NCBI RefSeq assembly: GCF_020023735.2
Contig: NZ_CP076444.2
Coordinates: 1,813,501-1,877,500 of the forward strand
Direction of reading: 5' to 3'
DNA: 64,000 nt
Source: Mycoavidus sp. HKI
Lineage (GTDB): Bacteria; Pseudomonadota; Gammaproteobacteria; Burkholderiales; Burkholderiaceae
The notes below the pieces were generated by a model. That model searched no databases and had not been told where the DNA came from. It was given only the letters and a program-made list of their open reading frames with translations. Each line of letters starts with the position of its first letter. Position 1 is the first letter of the stretch. Made by a program: the position numbers and the translations under genes. Positions 50,501 through 60,783 of the stretch are shown here, one piece after another.

Positions 50501-52757
50501 AGGGGCGGATTTAAGAAAGGCGACGCTTCGCACGATTTGGCTACGCAGCGCCAATTTAAGCGGAGCGCAGATGGCCGGGGTGCAGTTTGGCGAATGGCCG
50601 TATCTACAGGAAGAGGGCGGGGCACGGTCCTGTGCCTATTCTCCGGATGGAAAAAGCTGCGCGGTAGGGCTTGAAAACGGTAAGGTCAGCGTGTATATGA
50701 CCTCGAATTGGGAAAAAATGCACACCTTAGAAGGACATAGAGGCGGTGTTAATAGCGTGGTGTATTCGCCGAGCGGAACGCAGATCGCCTCGGGCAGTTG
50801 GGACCATACGGTACGTCTGTGGGACGCGGAAAGCGGAGTCCTTGGTCACACCTTAGAAGGACATACCTGGCTTGTTACTAGCGTGGTGTATTCGCCGAGC
50901 GGTTTGCAGATTGCCTCGGGGAGTAATGACAAGACGGTACGTCTGTGGGACGCGCAAAGCGGAACCCTTAAGCATACCTTAGAAGGACATACCTCCATTG
51001 TTAATAGCGTGGTGTATTCGCCGAGCGGTTTGCAGATTGCCTCGGGGAGTAATGACAAGACGGTACGTCTGTGGGACGCGGAAAGCGGAACCCTTAGGCA
51101 TACCTTAGAAGGACATACCTCCATTGTTAATAGCGTAGTGTATTCGCCGAGCGGAAAGCAGCTTGCCTCGGGCAGTGATGACAAGACGGTGCGGGTGTGG
51201 GATGCGCACAGCGGAGCCCTTGAGCACACCTTAGCAGGACATACATCCACTGTTAGTAGCGTGGTGTATTCGCCGAGCGGAAAGCAGCTTGCCTCGGGCA
51301 GTGATGACAAGACGGTACGTCTGTGGGACGCGGAAAGCGGAGCCCTTGAGCACACCTTAGAAGGACATGCCTCCATTGTTTGGAGCGTGGTGTATTCGCC
51401 GAGCGGGTTGCAGATCGCCTCGGGGAGTACTGACAAGACGGTACGTCTGTGGGCCGCACCCAGCGGAGTCGCAGGGCACACCTTAGAAGGACATACCTCC
51501 ATTGTTAATAGCGTAGTGTATTCGCCGAGCGGAACGCAGATCGCCTCGGGCAGTAGAGACCATACGGTACGTCTGTGGGACGCGGAAAGCGGAGCCCTTG
51601 GTCACACCTTAGAAGGACATAGAGGCGGTGTTAGTAGCGTGGTGTATTCGCCGAGCGGAACGAAGCTCGCCTCGGGCAGTAGTGACAAGGCGGTGCGGGT
51701 GTGGGACGTGCATAGCGGAGCCTTTGGTCACACCTTAGAAGGACATAGAGGCGGTGTTAGTAGCGTGGTGTATTCGCCGGGCGGAACGCAGATCGCTTCG
51801 GGCAGTTGGGACCATACGGTACGTCTGTGGGACGCGGAAAGCGGAGCCCTTGAGCACACCTTAAAAGGGCATACCAACACTGTTAGTAGCGTGGTGTATT
51901 CGCCGAGCGGTTTGCACCTCGCCTCGAGCAGTTCTGACCAGATGGTGCGGGTGTGGGAGGCGGAAAGCGGAGCCCTTGTACACACCTTATACGGACATAC
52001 CTCCTGGGTTAATAGCGTGGTGTATTCGCCGAGCGGTTTGCAGCTTGCTTCGGGCAGTTTTGACAATACGGTGCGAGTGTGGGACGCGCACAGCGGGGCG
52101 CTCGACCACACCTTACACGGACATACCGACGATGTTAGTAGCGTGGTGTATTCGCCGAGCGGAACGCAGATCGCCTCGGGCAGTTGGGACAATACGGTGC
52201 GGCTGTGGGACGCGCACAGCGGAGCCCTTGGTCACACCTTAGAAGGACATACCGACTCTGTTAGTAGCGTGGTGTATTCGCCGAGCGGAACGCAGATCGC
52301 CTCGGGCAGTTGGGACAATACGGTGCGGCTGTGGGAGGCGGAAAGCGGAGCCCTTGTGCACACCTTAGGAGGACATACTGACTGGGTTAATAGCGTGGTG
52401 TATTCGCCGAACGGCTTGCATCTCGCCTCGGGCAGTGAGGACAAGACGGTGCGGCTGTGGGACGTGTCCTCGGGTGAATGTCTCAGGGTGATTCAAGAAT
52501 TTACCGGGGCGGTCAATAGCGTTGAGTGGAAAGCGATGCCCGACGGTGCCTATCTAGTGACCGGTAGCGAAGATAAGTCCGTGCGGACGTGGGCGGTAAA
52601 ACAAGACCGAGAAGGCTATCAAGTGGCGCTGCACTGGAGTTCAGGTCATGACGTTCTAACCGTGCAGGGGGCCTTATTGGACGGCGTACACGGCTTAAGC
52701 GAGGTGAATCGAGCGCTGTTGAAGCAACGGGGAGCGAATGATAGGGTTGTATTGTAG
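47535..52757 (+). CDS. NLR-like protein: TPR-like, TIR/SEFIR-like, NACHT, pentapeptide, WD40
   Basis: 1740 residues, intact. Residues 1-110 look like TPR-type helices (DRAQTSYKKAKKWG). About 160-330 resemble a TIR or SEFIR fold: KPSLFLVYAHDN at 165-176, then LTLYSDQTPIG and KVIVCCSDVLGGYL. The NACHT NTPase has Walker A GDSGAGKT (537-544) and Walker B FVFILDGYDEI (605-615), followed by the GCRSEYLGQDY sensor-type segment. Residues about 960-1022 are pentapeptide repeats (GADLxx type). From about 1025 to 1700 come about 16 WD40 repeats. This is a STAND-type sensor in layout: the WD40 part would bind a ligand, NACHT would oligomerise, and the N-terminus would signal. No signal peptide or membrane helix. 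Defence, self/non-self recognition or a host-directed effector are all possible. Confidence 0.85.
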   Translation: MLDSIFSSSRSVLSLQETLDLASFYSKTASEAKDPKIALVLCDDAEASLSQMKKAVKKALAPETLADQTLRDKIATVYFEHGKVLDKLGQPDRAQTSYKKAKKWGHEETKPATTMPVMPLFMNSASAVTQAATSTSMSAQAKSDLVDYLFEKALLTLSSLEVSNKPSLFLVYAHDNPNLKHPDLKQVEAKASTSKYLIEKLSQIRGLTLYSDQTPIGQAYLSSDENLKEDGKLEDILTNQLCLLPHQLRADVKPVDKVIVCCSDVLGGYLKEQSYKEFCDELKTAYEKDREAYVKDSKQKSTTALREVVKKFSEEEDYKAGFHHVLTEMAFLEIRAKYREGQHGIIPVSLTPNSYDYCLKDFIRSTTVRMEDSLRFDLQAKKGEEIYLNQGSHGVLFKVIERLLAGSNEAKTFLDKFWTGHSHVISRLKSDANFGKLEFAKLLDGIFDDIRTTLHKQLASTVQQEHEQLQAFRADPRTALKEQYFAALTQNEAFQETLNLYVEPRCRASMNGESKTFELLPQVQAFLKDKKVILLTGDSGAGKTTFNRRLEKHLWEHKKEGDAIPLFISLSSIDKPEHDLIAKALKKRGLSEFQIQKLKKENQRFVFILDGYDEIRQTQNLYVSNSINKSDGWRGQMVIGCRSEYLGQDYRSRFQPNPIEKDKDTAFQEVVVLPFSKEESDQYLEKYVEHNPTGWTAQAYQEAFSKQSNLKNLISNPFLLRVVLEALPYVEKKGKAVSAIQLRMDLYDQFVRQWFERNRQRLSTQSLTEMQKEVFRELHDDGFAQHGIGFVKELAVHLYKENGGNPLVEYSLFKDKGSWKDVFFGREEENRLLREAWPLIRSGTEYRFIHKSLLEYFVARSLFESFDECMDLSTRQRRGSAASVYSFEEHAVLPPKTQRDLSLSPKHWIGDLGVVRLLTDRVQQESIFKEQLLAIIERSKVDKSVRQTAANAMTILVRAGVQFNGADLKGIQIPGADLSFGVFDSAQLQGADLRKATLRTIWLRSANLSGAQMAGVQFGEWPYLQEEGGARSCAYSPDGKSCAVGLENGKVSVYMTSNWEKMHTLEGHRGGVNSVVYSPSGTQIASGSWDHTVRLWDAESGVLGHTLEGHTWLVTSVVYSPSGLQIASGSNDKTVRLWDAQSGTLKHTLEGHTSIVNSVVYSPSGLQIASGSNDKTVRLWDAESGTLRHTLEGHTSIVNSVVYSPSGKQLASGSDDKTVRVWDAHSGALEHTLAGHTSTVSSVVYSPSGKQLASGSDDKTVRLWDAESGALEHTLEGHASIVWSVVYSPSGLQIASGSTDKTVRLWAAPSGVAGHTLEGHTSIVNSVVYSPSGTQIASGSRDHTVRLWDAESGALGHTLEGHRGGVSSVVYSPSGTKLASGSSDKAVRVWDVHSGAFGHTLEGHRGGVSSVVYSPGGTQIASGSWDHTVRLWDAESGALEHTLKGHTNTVSSVVYSPSGLHLASSSSDQMVRVWEAESGALVHTLYGHTSWVNSVVYSPSGLQLASGSFDNTVRVWDAHSGALDHTLHGHTDDVSSVVYSPSGTQIASGSWDNTVRLWDAHSGALGHTLEGHTDSVSSVVYSPSGTQIASGSWDNTVRLWEAESGALVHTLGGHTDWVNSVVYSPNGLHLASGSEDKTVRLWDVSSGECLRVIQEFTGAVNSVEWKAMPDGAYLVTGSEDKSVRTWAVKQDREGYQVALHWSSGHDVLTVQGALLDGVHGLSEVNRALLKQRGANDRVVL
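50739..52502 (+). repeat. Fourteen tandem 126-bp WD40 units
   Basis: Exactly fourteen 42-codon units (residues 1069-1656), each built on VxSVVYSPSGxxxASGSxDxxVRxWDAxSGxxxHTLxGH. Bases are nearly identical between units except at a few codons: the two or three residues after GH, the pair before IASGS, the two residues before TVR, and the residues after SG. A divergent unit precedes and another follows the array. Confidence 0.92.
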
Positions 52758-53185
52758 GATTCGGAAGAGTGCTCTCCCGAAGAGGAAGAAGCGTACTCTT
52801 TTGGATACGTGGGACAAGCGATCGACCGGAGGCAGGGGTTCCCTGCCTCTAGGGGCGTTCAATTGAACATAATGCCCGATTAGAGACAGTTTTAGAATTT
52901 TCCTATTAAAGTACTTTTAACAGCATTTAAGCGGTCTACGCGTTCATAGGCCGACATTAACGTCAACTATGACCTGACTTAAATGTCCCCGTTGATCCAT
53001 CCTCTCTGCATTTGAGTCCGTTGCCCATACTGCGGGTTTGCGCCGATGGAGTGCAGGTCAGCGCGGATAAATACAGGTTCATTTGCAGTGGATGTCGGTT
53101 TGGACATCCCGTCATTCTCGGTTATTTCGGGTCGAAAATCCCGCTGATTGCAGGTTGGAACATTTTCAATTGCAGGTTGCAACCT
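52758..53185. other. Gap after the NLR gene; possible IS21-type end
   Basis: 428 bases with no supported gene. The last 50 bases repeat GCAGGTTG(G/C)AAC twice around CATTTTCAATT, a pattern like the multiple terminal repeats of IS21-type elements. The stretch from about 52983 could be the non-coding edge of a lost element. Short ORFs on both strands are not supported. Confidence 0.35.
52829..52849 (+). terminator. Strong hairpin after the NLR gene
   Basis: GAGGCAGGG and CCCTGCCTC pair around a three-base loop, 72 bases after the NLR stop. No T-run follows, so it may protect the 3' end or pause RNA polymerase, not end transcription by itself. Confidence 0.5.
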
Positions 53186-53977
53186 CTAGCCACTGACTTC
53201 AGCCTTCACCACCGCCGTGTCAGATAGCACCACCCGCTGGCGCTGCAACTTTTGCAGCGCGCCCTGGACTGCTGCCTGTGCACGCATAGCCAGTTCCCGC
53301 CGCTGGTCACACGCCTCAAGCGGGGCCGTCACATATAAATGAGCGGTGAGCGGAGCGGCACGCAAAATCGATATGAGTGAAGCGAGTAATGAGATGTCAC
53401 CGATATAGGCGGGCGCCAGTGACTGCCGGCCTTGCGCATCTTCATACAGCAAACAGATTGGCTGCACCGCAATCATCGCTAATACCGGCGCTTGCAGCAA
53501 ATTAGCGTGAAATGGCAATAGGCTTGTACCATCAGAAGTCGTCCCTTCTGGAAAAATACAAATCGTTTCACCGCTTTTTAATACATCGGCTAACTGCTGC
53601 ACAATCCGTCGGGCATCGCTACGCTTGTCACGCCGAATAAAAATCGTACCGATGGTTTTTGCCAACCAACCCAGGATCGGCCATTTCTCAACTTCAGCTT
53701 TAGCCACAAAAGGGACCGGCTGCCAAGCATTAATCACATAAATATCTAGCCATGACACATGATTGCCAACCAACATCACACCGCGCTCAAGCGCTTCGCC
53801 CGGCTGGTGTACGATCAACGTAACACCGCACGCCTTAAGTAAACCCTGCGACCAATCACGCACGAGCTGCTGTTGGCGAGCCCGTGCCGCACGCGGAAAA
53901 ACAAAAGCCGCCAGCGCCATACCACGAACCAGATGGAATATGAGCCGCACGATGCGTAGGCTGACTTGCATCATCAT
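53186..53977 (-). CDS. plsC: 1-acyl-sn-glycerol-3-phosphate acyltransferase
   Basis: 263 residues. The catalytic motif HX4D is in VGNHVSWLDIYV, the phosphate-binding motif is ICIFPEGTTSDG, and a hydrophobic N-terminal region anchors the protein at the inner membrane. It makes phosphatidic acid from lysophosphatidic acid. Last of the yqgE-to-plsC run. Three ATG codons lie in a row at the start; the first is assumed. Confidence 0.94.
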   Translation of the reverse strand: MMMQVSLRIVRLIFHLVRGMALAAFVFPRAARARQQQLVRDWSQGLLKACGVTLIVHQPGEALERGVMLVGNHVSWLDIYVINAWQPVPFVAKAEVEKWPILGWLAKTIGTIFIRRDKRSDARRIVQQLADVLKSGETICIFPEGTTSDGTSLLPFHANLLQAPVLAMIAVQPICLLYEDAQGRQSLAPAYIGDISLLASLISILRAAPLTAHLYVTAPLEACDQRRELAMRAQAAVQGALQKLQRQRVVLSDTAVVKAEVSG

Positions 53978-54076
53978 CTATTTCCTTTATTGCGAACCCA
54001 ATCAAATGCAACCATTACAACATCTAAGTAGAATAACTTTATGTTTTGCTTGCCTGATAAACAAAGTAGCAGCGCT

Positions 54077-55360
54077 TTAAGTTTTACTTTCCTGATAGAC
54101 AAGCTGGCCGGAGATGATCGTAGAACGCACACGCACTGGCAGTTCATACCCTAAGAATGGTGTATTGTGGCCCTGACTCTTGAGCCGGTTTGGCGCAACC
54201 AGCCAATGCGCAGCAGGGTCAAATAGCACCAGATCAGCCGGCGCGCCTAACGCCAAACGACCGCTGTTCAAATTCAGTACATCCGCTGGCGCGCAGGTGA
54301 TTTTTGCTAATGCTTTGGTTAATGGTAGTTGCTTTTCTTGCGCCCATTTCACGGTCAGTGATAGCAGCAACTCAAGCCCCGTGGCGCCGGCTGAAGCTTC
54401 GCCAAATGGCAAGAGTTTTTCATCGTCGTCAACTGGCGTATGGGCAGAACAAATTGCGTCGATGGTGCCATCCATTAGCGCCGTGCTGATGGCATCCCGG
54501 TCACGCTGCGAGCGCAGCGGCGGATCAAAACGGTATTGCGCATCAAAATAACCAATATCTAGATCAATCAGATGCACATGATTGATGGTGACATCACAGC
54601 TTAAAGGCAAACCTTCCTGTTTTGCCGCGCGTACCAGCTCAAGCCCTGCGGCCGAAGAGAGATGTGATATATGGACCCGCGCACCGGTGATGCGCATCAA
54701 TTCAATGATGGTATGCAAAGCGATGGTTTCCGACGCTTCCGGCACGCCTCGCAAGCCAAGCCGCGACGCCAAAGCCCCGCTTGCAGCGACACCACCTTGC
54801 GCCAAATACGGATCCTGCGCCCGCAGCCAAACCGTATAGCCATAAGTCGTGGCATATTGCAAAGCGTGCAATAACACCTGGGGATTCAGCATCGGCGCAT
54901 CCGCCTGAGAAAAGCCGATACACCCCGCATCAGCCAATTCAGCCATTTCAGTGATGGCCTGCCCTTTGAGTCCAACCGTCAGCGCACCCAACGGATACAC
55001 ACGCGCTTGGTTGAGAGTACGGGCGCGGAACTTCAACATTTCAACTAAACCTGGCTCATCCAGCGGTGGGTCCGTGTCCGGTGGACACACTAAGCTCGTG
55101 ACTCCGCCGGCAAGGGCGGCGGCCATTTCGGATTCAAGCGTTGCTTTATATTCGTAGCCAGGCTCACGCAACCGCGCCAACAAATCAATCAAGCCCGGCA
55201 GCACGATCAAACCGCTAGCATCAATTGTTTGATTGACCTCAAAAGCGGTGGGCGCCTTACCAATACTGGCAATTTTGCCTGCTGCAATGAATAAATCGGC
55301 CTCGGTGTCCAGCCCTGTCGCAGGGTCAATTAATCGGCCACGCTTGATATGAAGATTCAT
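54077..55360 (-). CDS. pyrX: Dihydroorotase-like protein PyrC' (probably non-catalytic)
   Basis: 427 residues of the amidohydrolase fold. The zinc HxH motif of active type I dihydroorotases (DxHVHLREPG) is replaced: here PGLIDLLARLREPG lacks both histidines. The late TDHAPH motif reads SAHTPVDDDE, so its catalytic Asp is also missing. This matches the Pseudomonas PyrC' type that only scaffolds aspartate carbamoyltransferase. The gene lies 61 bases after pyrB, as expected for such a partner. An active dihydroorotase should exist elsewhere in the genome. Confidence 0.92.
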   Translation of the reverse strand: MNLHIKRGRLIDPATGLDTEADLFIAAGKIASIGKAPTAFEVNQTIDASGLIVLPGLIDLLARLREPGYEYKATLESEMAAALAGGVTSLVCPPDTDPPLDEPGLVEMLKFRARTLNQARVYPLGALTVGLKGQAITEMAELADAGCIGFSQADAPMLNPQVLLHALQYATTYGYTVWLRAQDPYLAQGGVAASGALASRLGLRGVPEASETIALHTIIELMRITGARVHISHLSSAAGLELVRAAKQEGLPLSCDVTINHVHLIDLDIGYFDAQYRFDPPLRSQRDRDAISTALMDGTIDAICSAHTPVDDDEKLLPFGEASAGATGLELLLSLTVKWAQEKQLPLTKALAKITCAPADVLNLNSGRLALGAPADLVLFDPAAHWLVAPNRLKSQGHNTPFLGYELPVRVRSTIISGQLVYQESKT

Positions 55361-55421
55361 TGTTTATTTTTTGATCAATTGATATTTGACAAAGAGACTG
55401 GCTCAACTCAACGGCGCAGCA

Positions 55422-56420
55422 CTAACCATTATTCCCAGCAATAATCCCCATGACCGCCATCCGCACCGCAATGCCAAAAGTGACTTGATGCAAGATCACG
55501 GATTGCGCGCCATCGGCGACAGATGAACCAATTTCAACTCCGCGGTTCATTGGCCCGGGGTGCATCACAATCGCATCAGGAGCCGCCAGTGCAAGGCGCT
55601 CAGGGGTCAGCCCCCAACTTTTGAAATATTCTTGCGCAGAGGGCAAGAGGGTGCTATTCATTCTTTCATTTTGCAAACGCAGCATAATGACGACGTCCAC
55701 CCCCTTTAAGCCCTCGCATATATTATGAAAAACACGCACGCCAAATTGCTCAAGCCCGTTGGGCAGCAATGTGCGTGGCCCAATCACATGCACTTCTGGC
55801 ACGCCCAGCGTAGTCAGCGCATGAATATCAGAGCGCGCAACGCGAGAATGTAGAATATCACCCACAATCGCCACTTTAAGCTGCGTAAAATCTCGCTTGT
55901 AATGGCGGATTGTGTACATGTCTAGCAGGCCTTGCGTCGGATGCGCATGCCAACCATCACCCGCATTAATCACATGCAAATGGGGTGGGCAATGTTGTGC
56001 GAGCAAATAAGGAGCGCCGCTTTGCGCATGACGCACGACAAACATATCGGCCTGCATGGCGGATAAATTAGCGGCGGTATCCAGTAACGATTCACCTTTG
56101 CTGGTTGATGATGCATTGATATTCAAATTCAGCACATCAGCCGATAAGCGCTTTGCGGCAATTTCAAAAGTCGTACGAGTGCGGGTCGAGTTCTCAAAAA
56201 AGAGGTTGAATACTGATTTGCCACGCAATAGCGGCACTTTTTTGACCTCACGTTCAGCGACCCCAACGAATTGCTGAGCGGTGTCGAGGATGTGCGTAAT
56301 GATATCCCTTGGCAAACCATCGATCGTCAACAGATGCTTAAGTTCACCATTTTTTGTGAGTTGCGGATTACCTTTAAAACCAGGGCGCAAGGTTGGCGCA
56401 GGTGGCCAAATGTTTGACAT
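55422..56420 (-). CDS. pyrB: Aspartate carbamoyltransferase catalytic chain
   Basis: 332 residues. The carbamoyl-phosphate motif is [19 protein letters not shown], and [11 protein letters not shown] is the C-terminal aspartate-site block. It catalyses the first committed step of pyrimidine synthesis. Upstream is pyrR, downstream pyrC'. No pyrI regulatory gene is present, consistent with the class A enzyme that forms a complex with PyrC'. Confidence 0.96.
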   Translation of the reverse strand: MSNIWPPAPTLRPGFKGNPQLTKNGELKHLLTIDGLPRDIITHILDTAQQFVGVAEREVKKVPLLRGKSVFNLFFENSTRTRTTFEIAAKRLSADVLNLNINASSTSKGESLLDTAANLSAMQADMFVVRHAQSGAPYLLAQHCPPHLHVINAGDGWHAHPTQGLLDMYTIRHYKRDFTQLKVAIVGDILHSRVARSDIHALTTLGVPEVHVIGPRTLLPNGLEQFGVRVFHNICEGLKGVDVVIMLRLQNERMNSTLLPSAQEYFKSWGLTPERLALAAPDAIVMHPGPMNRGVEIGSSVADGAQSVILHQVTFGIAVRMAVMGIIAGNNG

Positions 56421-56511
56421 CTACTCTCCAGCGAAGAAAGCTACGCAAGGCTGCACAGCTTTAATGCATGTGTGTTTGTATAGTTTAGGACGCACCCACA
56501 CAACCCTATCT

Positions 56512-57033
56512 TTAATCGGTACGTGTTTCACTATGAAACTCAAATAGGCCGCTCTCATGACGTCCCAATACCAGGGTACGATCAACCGGCAGGTCGGCTG
56601 CGGCACCCACAAAACGGGCAGCGATTGGCAACTCGCGCCCACCTCGATCAACCAATACGGCTAGGTCAACGGCAGCAGGCCGGCCAAAATCATACAGCTC
56701 GTTTAGCGCAGCTCGAATCGTACGGCCAGTATAGAGCACGTCATCTAGCAACACAATCCGGCGGCCCTCGACTTGAAAGGGCAATGAGGTTGGACGCGCT
56801 TGTCCATGCAAACCTTTTTCTGCGTAATCATCGCGATGCAAGACAACGCTCACAACGCCAAATTCAGCCAGCTTCAGATCGTGTGCAAGCCGCTCGGCAA
56901 GCCAAGCGCCGCCACTCCAAATGCCCACCAGCGCAACCCCATCTGGCTGATACAAACTATCGCCATAGGTGGTGTGAATTTGGTCACGTAAAACATGGTA
57001 CAACGACTCAGCATCAGGCAAGTGCATATTCAT
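56512..57033 (-). CDS. pyrR: PyrR bifunctional regulator / uracil phosphoribosyltransferase
   Basis: About 173 residues. The PRPP-binding motif is [19 protein letters not shown]. In Gram-positive bacteria PyrR attenuates pyr transcription; in beta-proteobacteria it precedes pyrB in the same order. The ATG at 57033 (or 57027) overlaps the end of ruvX by about 20 bases. I found no clear PyrR-binding attenuator in the 90 bases before pyrB. Confidence 0.92.
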   Translation of the reverse strand: MNMHLPDAESLYHVLRDQIHTTYGDSLYQPDGVALVGIWSGGAWLAERLAHDLKLAEFGVVSVVLHRDDYAEKGLHGQARPTSLPFQVEGRRIVLLDDVLYTGRTIRAALNELYDFGRPAAVDLAVLVDRGGRELPIAARFVGAAADLPVDRTLVLGRHESGLFEFHSETRTD

Positions 57034-57421
57034 CAAAAAATTGTTGCAAAATAATGCGGGCAGCTTCGGCATCAAGCTGCGTTAAATCACCACCCAGCGC
57101 AGCCGCCGCCGCGACCGACGAATAACGTTCATCTACCCAACTTACGGGCAAGCCGAAACGGCCATACAACTGTTGGCCAAAGCGCTTAGCCCACTGGGTC
57201 ATTTGGTGCGCTGCGCCATCTGGATACATCGGCAAACCAACCACCAATTGTTGTGGTTGCCATTCTTGAATCAGTGCGCCAATCGCCTTAAAGCGATGCT
57301 CACGGTTAAGATTCATGATCACGGTTAAGGCTTGTGCTTGCCGCAGCAGCAAATTGCCTACCGCAACGCCGATTCTTTTCTCGCCATAGTCAAACGCCAG
57401 AAGCGTTGCCATGTGGCTCAT
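57014..57421 (-). CDS. ruvX: Putative pre-16S rRNA nuclease / Holliday junction resolvase
   Basis: 135 residues of the YqgF family (RNase H-like fold). Catalytic acids are the D of [19 protein letters not shown] in [10 protein letters not shown], and the D in [12 protein letters not shown]. It trims the 5' end of 16S rRNA. It overlaps pyrR and lies 75 bases after yqgE, as in most proteobacteria. Confidence 0.94.
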   Translation of the reverse strand: MSHMATLLAFDYGEKRIGVAVGNLLLRQAQALTVIMNLNREHRFKAIGALIQEWQPQQLVVGLPMYPDGAAHQMTQWAKRFGQQLYGRFGLPVSWVDERYSSVAAAAALGGDLTQLDAEAARIILQQFFDEYALA

Positions 57422-57496
57422 AGCGGCCTGCGGGCTTGCAGCTTGCTCAGCATTAACCTTAACGCAGCTACGCCACGGACTTGGCCGACACTCGCT

Positions 57497-58072
57497 TTAT
57501 GCATGGCCCACTTCGCCAGACAAGGTTGCGGGCGACACGCCTAATAGCGATAACGCTGCCGTAAAGCGCTGCTCAGCTGGCACGTCAAACACAACGTTTG
57601 GATCCGCTTCTACAGTCAGCCAACCATTGCGCAAAATTTCGTCTTCGAGCTGGCCAGCACCCCAGCCAGCATGGCCTAGCGTTAGCAAAAATCTCTTCGG
57701 TCCTTGACCAAATGCAATCTCCTCCAACACATCTTTCGAGGTGGTCATAGCTAAGCCGCCAGGCACTAACAGGGATGAAGTATAGTGCGTGGCGGTGGGC
57801 TCATGTAAGACAAAACCGCGCTCCGCTTGAACCGGGCCACCAAAATAAACCGGTAAGTGCAGCAAAGGCTCGATTTCGAGCTTGAGATCGATACGGTTAA
57901 ACAGTGCTTGCAACATGATATCCGTCGGCCGGTTGATCACTAAACCAAGCGCACCGCGTTCACTATGCTCGCAAATATAAAGCACCGCGCCAGCAAAAAC
58001 CGCATCGGCCATGCTCGGCATAGCGATCAAAAACTGGTTCGTCAGATTAATACGATCAGAGGATTTGGACAT
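57497..58072 (-). CDS. YqgE/AlgH family protein (UPF0301)
   Basis: 191 residues from the ATG at 58072 (MSKSSDRINLTNQFLIAMP), the usual start for this family. A GTG at 58156, only six bases after the rubredoxin stop, would give 219 residues. Family marks are AVLYICEHSERGALGLVINRPTDI and YFGGPVQAERGFVLHE. Linked to alginate regulation in Pseudomonas; the molecular role is unknown. Confidence 0.93.
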   Translation of the reverse strand: MSKSSDRINLTNQFLIAMPSMADAVFAGAVLYICEHSERGALGLVINRPTDIMLQALFNRIDLKLEIEPLLHLPVYFGGPVQAERGFVLHEPTATHYTSSLLVPGGLAMTTSKDVLEEIAFGQGPKRFLLTLGHAGWGAGQLEDEILRNGWLTVEADPNVVFDVPAEQRFTAALSLLGVSPATLSGEVGHA

Positions 58073-58162
58073 ATTGAATTCTAACCCGTGCATTCCGTTA
58101 GCAAATAGCCATGCCGTCAAATCAGCCCGCACGTCCCAAGGCTTTGTTTTGCTCACAGCTGC

Positions 58163-58333
58163 TCAAATTGACACCATTTCAAAATCCTCTTTACGGGCAC
58201 CACATTCTGGGCAAGTCCAGTTGATTGGGACATCTTCCCAACGCGTACCCGGTGCGATCCCCTCTTCTGGTAAGCCGGCTTCTTCATCATAAATCCAGCC
58301 GCAAATCAGGCACATCCAATTTCTATATTCCAT
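58163..58333 (-). CDS. Rubredoxin
   Basis: 56 residues. The four iron ligands are the two CxxC motifs CLICG and CPECGA. A one-electron carrier; in this gene order (rubredoxin-yqgE-ruvX-pyrR) its partner is unknown. The ATG at 58333 gives the normal N-terminus; an upstream GTG would add eight residues. Confidence 0.94.
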   Translation of the reverse strand: MEYRNWMCLICGWIYDEEAGLPEEGIAPGTRWEDVPINWTCPECGARKEDFEMVSI

Positions 58334-58462
58334 ACTATGATTATCGCTATGTCTCACAAACTATGATTCAAGCGTTACCAGAACACCTCAAAAAGGTGAT
58401 GGTACCCCGGCTGCAACGCAATTTGCTCATATTTTGAGATAAATCTTGTCAAAAAAGGTACA

Positions 58463-58500
58463 AAAAACCCGCATCGCTGCGGGCTTCTTGTTCAGACATT
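58463..58500 (-). terminator. Rho-independent terminator of groESL
   Basis: Stem CCCGCA-TCGC-TGCGGG (58468-58483) followed on the minus strand by TTTTTTG. It lies 70-90 bases after the groEL stop. Confidence 0.88.
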
Positions 58501-58551
58501 CGCGCAGTGTGCCCGAAAGCACACCGCTCAAACACAGGCGAACCTGGGCTA

Positions 58552-60237
<1,686 letters not shown>

Positions 60238-60243
60238 CTACGC

Positions 60244-60537
60244 TTAGCTAACTAGCACAGCCATGATGTCTTCTTCGCGCATCACCAGCAACTCATTACC
60301 GTCGATCTTGACCGACTGGCCGGAATATTTGCCGAATAGCACGCGATCGCCCACTTTAACGTCAAGCGCAATCGAAGCACCTTTGTCATCTTTTTTACCT
60401 GGCCCAATCGCCATCACTTCACCTTGATCAGGCTTTTCAGCAGCAGTCTCAGGAATAACCAAACCTGAGGCGCTTTTGGTCTCTTGGTCCAAACGCTTGA
60501 TAATCACACGATCGTGCAAAGGACGCAGCTTTTTCAT
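60244..60537 (-). CDS. groES: Co-chaperonin GroES (Hsp10)
   Basis: 97 residues. The mobile loop reads [21 protein letters not shown] and the end is [16 protein letters not shown]. It caps the GroEL chamber. The ATG at 60537 follows GAGGAG; five extra codons upstream are not needed. 45 bases separate it from groEL. Confidence 0.98.
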   Translation of the reverse strand: MKKLRPLHDRVIIKRLDQETKSASGLVIPETAAEKPDQGEVMAIGPGKKDDKGASIALDVKVGDRVLFGKYSGQSVKIDGNELLVMREEDIMAVLVS

Positions 60538-60634
60538 ACAGACTCCTCTCAATAAATACTAGAAATACTAGAGAACAACTAAATTTTTAAGCTTCAAAGG
60601 GAAAAGTATCCCCGAGCCCAAAAGGGAAGATTTA

Positions 60635-60661
60635 TTAGCACTCCTTGCTAACGAGTGCTAA
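60635..60661 (-). promoter_or_regulatory. CIRCE operator (HrcA) of groESL
   Basis: Perfect consensus TTAGCACTC-N9-GAGTGCTAA. It lies about 100 bases before groES. HrcA binding here would repress groESL at normal temperature. Confidence 0.97.
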
Positions 60662-60691
60662 TTATACTTAATATGGAGATACATTGCACAA
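60661..60691 (-). promoter_or_regulatory. groESL promoter
   Basis: Read on the minus strand, TATAAT (60666-60661) abuts the CIRCE operator, with TTGTGC 19 bases further upstream as a possible -35. The overlap places HrcA on the promoter. Confidence 0.65.
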
Positions 60692-60783
60692 ATTCAAGGG
60701 TGATGCGCAGCTTTACAAGTTATCGTCATTAAGCGCGGCTCGCCGATCAGCCAATACGCTAGGCTGGCTGGGCGGCGCCTCTG

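Noticed and set aside
50846..52444. Minus-strand ORFs opposite the WD40 array of the intact NLR gene
   Set aside because: Same cause; the 42-residue repeats in them (for example LGEYTTLLT) are mirror images of the WD40 codons.
50739..52502. CRISPR array
   Set aside because: The regular repeats are in frame, 126 bp long and encode WD40 units; there are no spacers and no cas genes.
52979..53227. ORFs on both strands after the NLR gene
   Set aside because: No start signal or homology; the region looks like the non-coding end of an insertion sequence.
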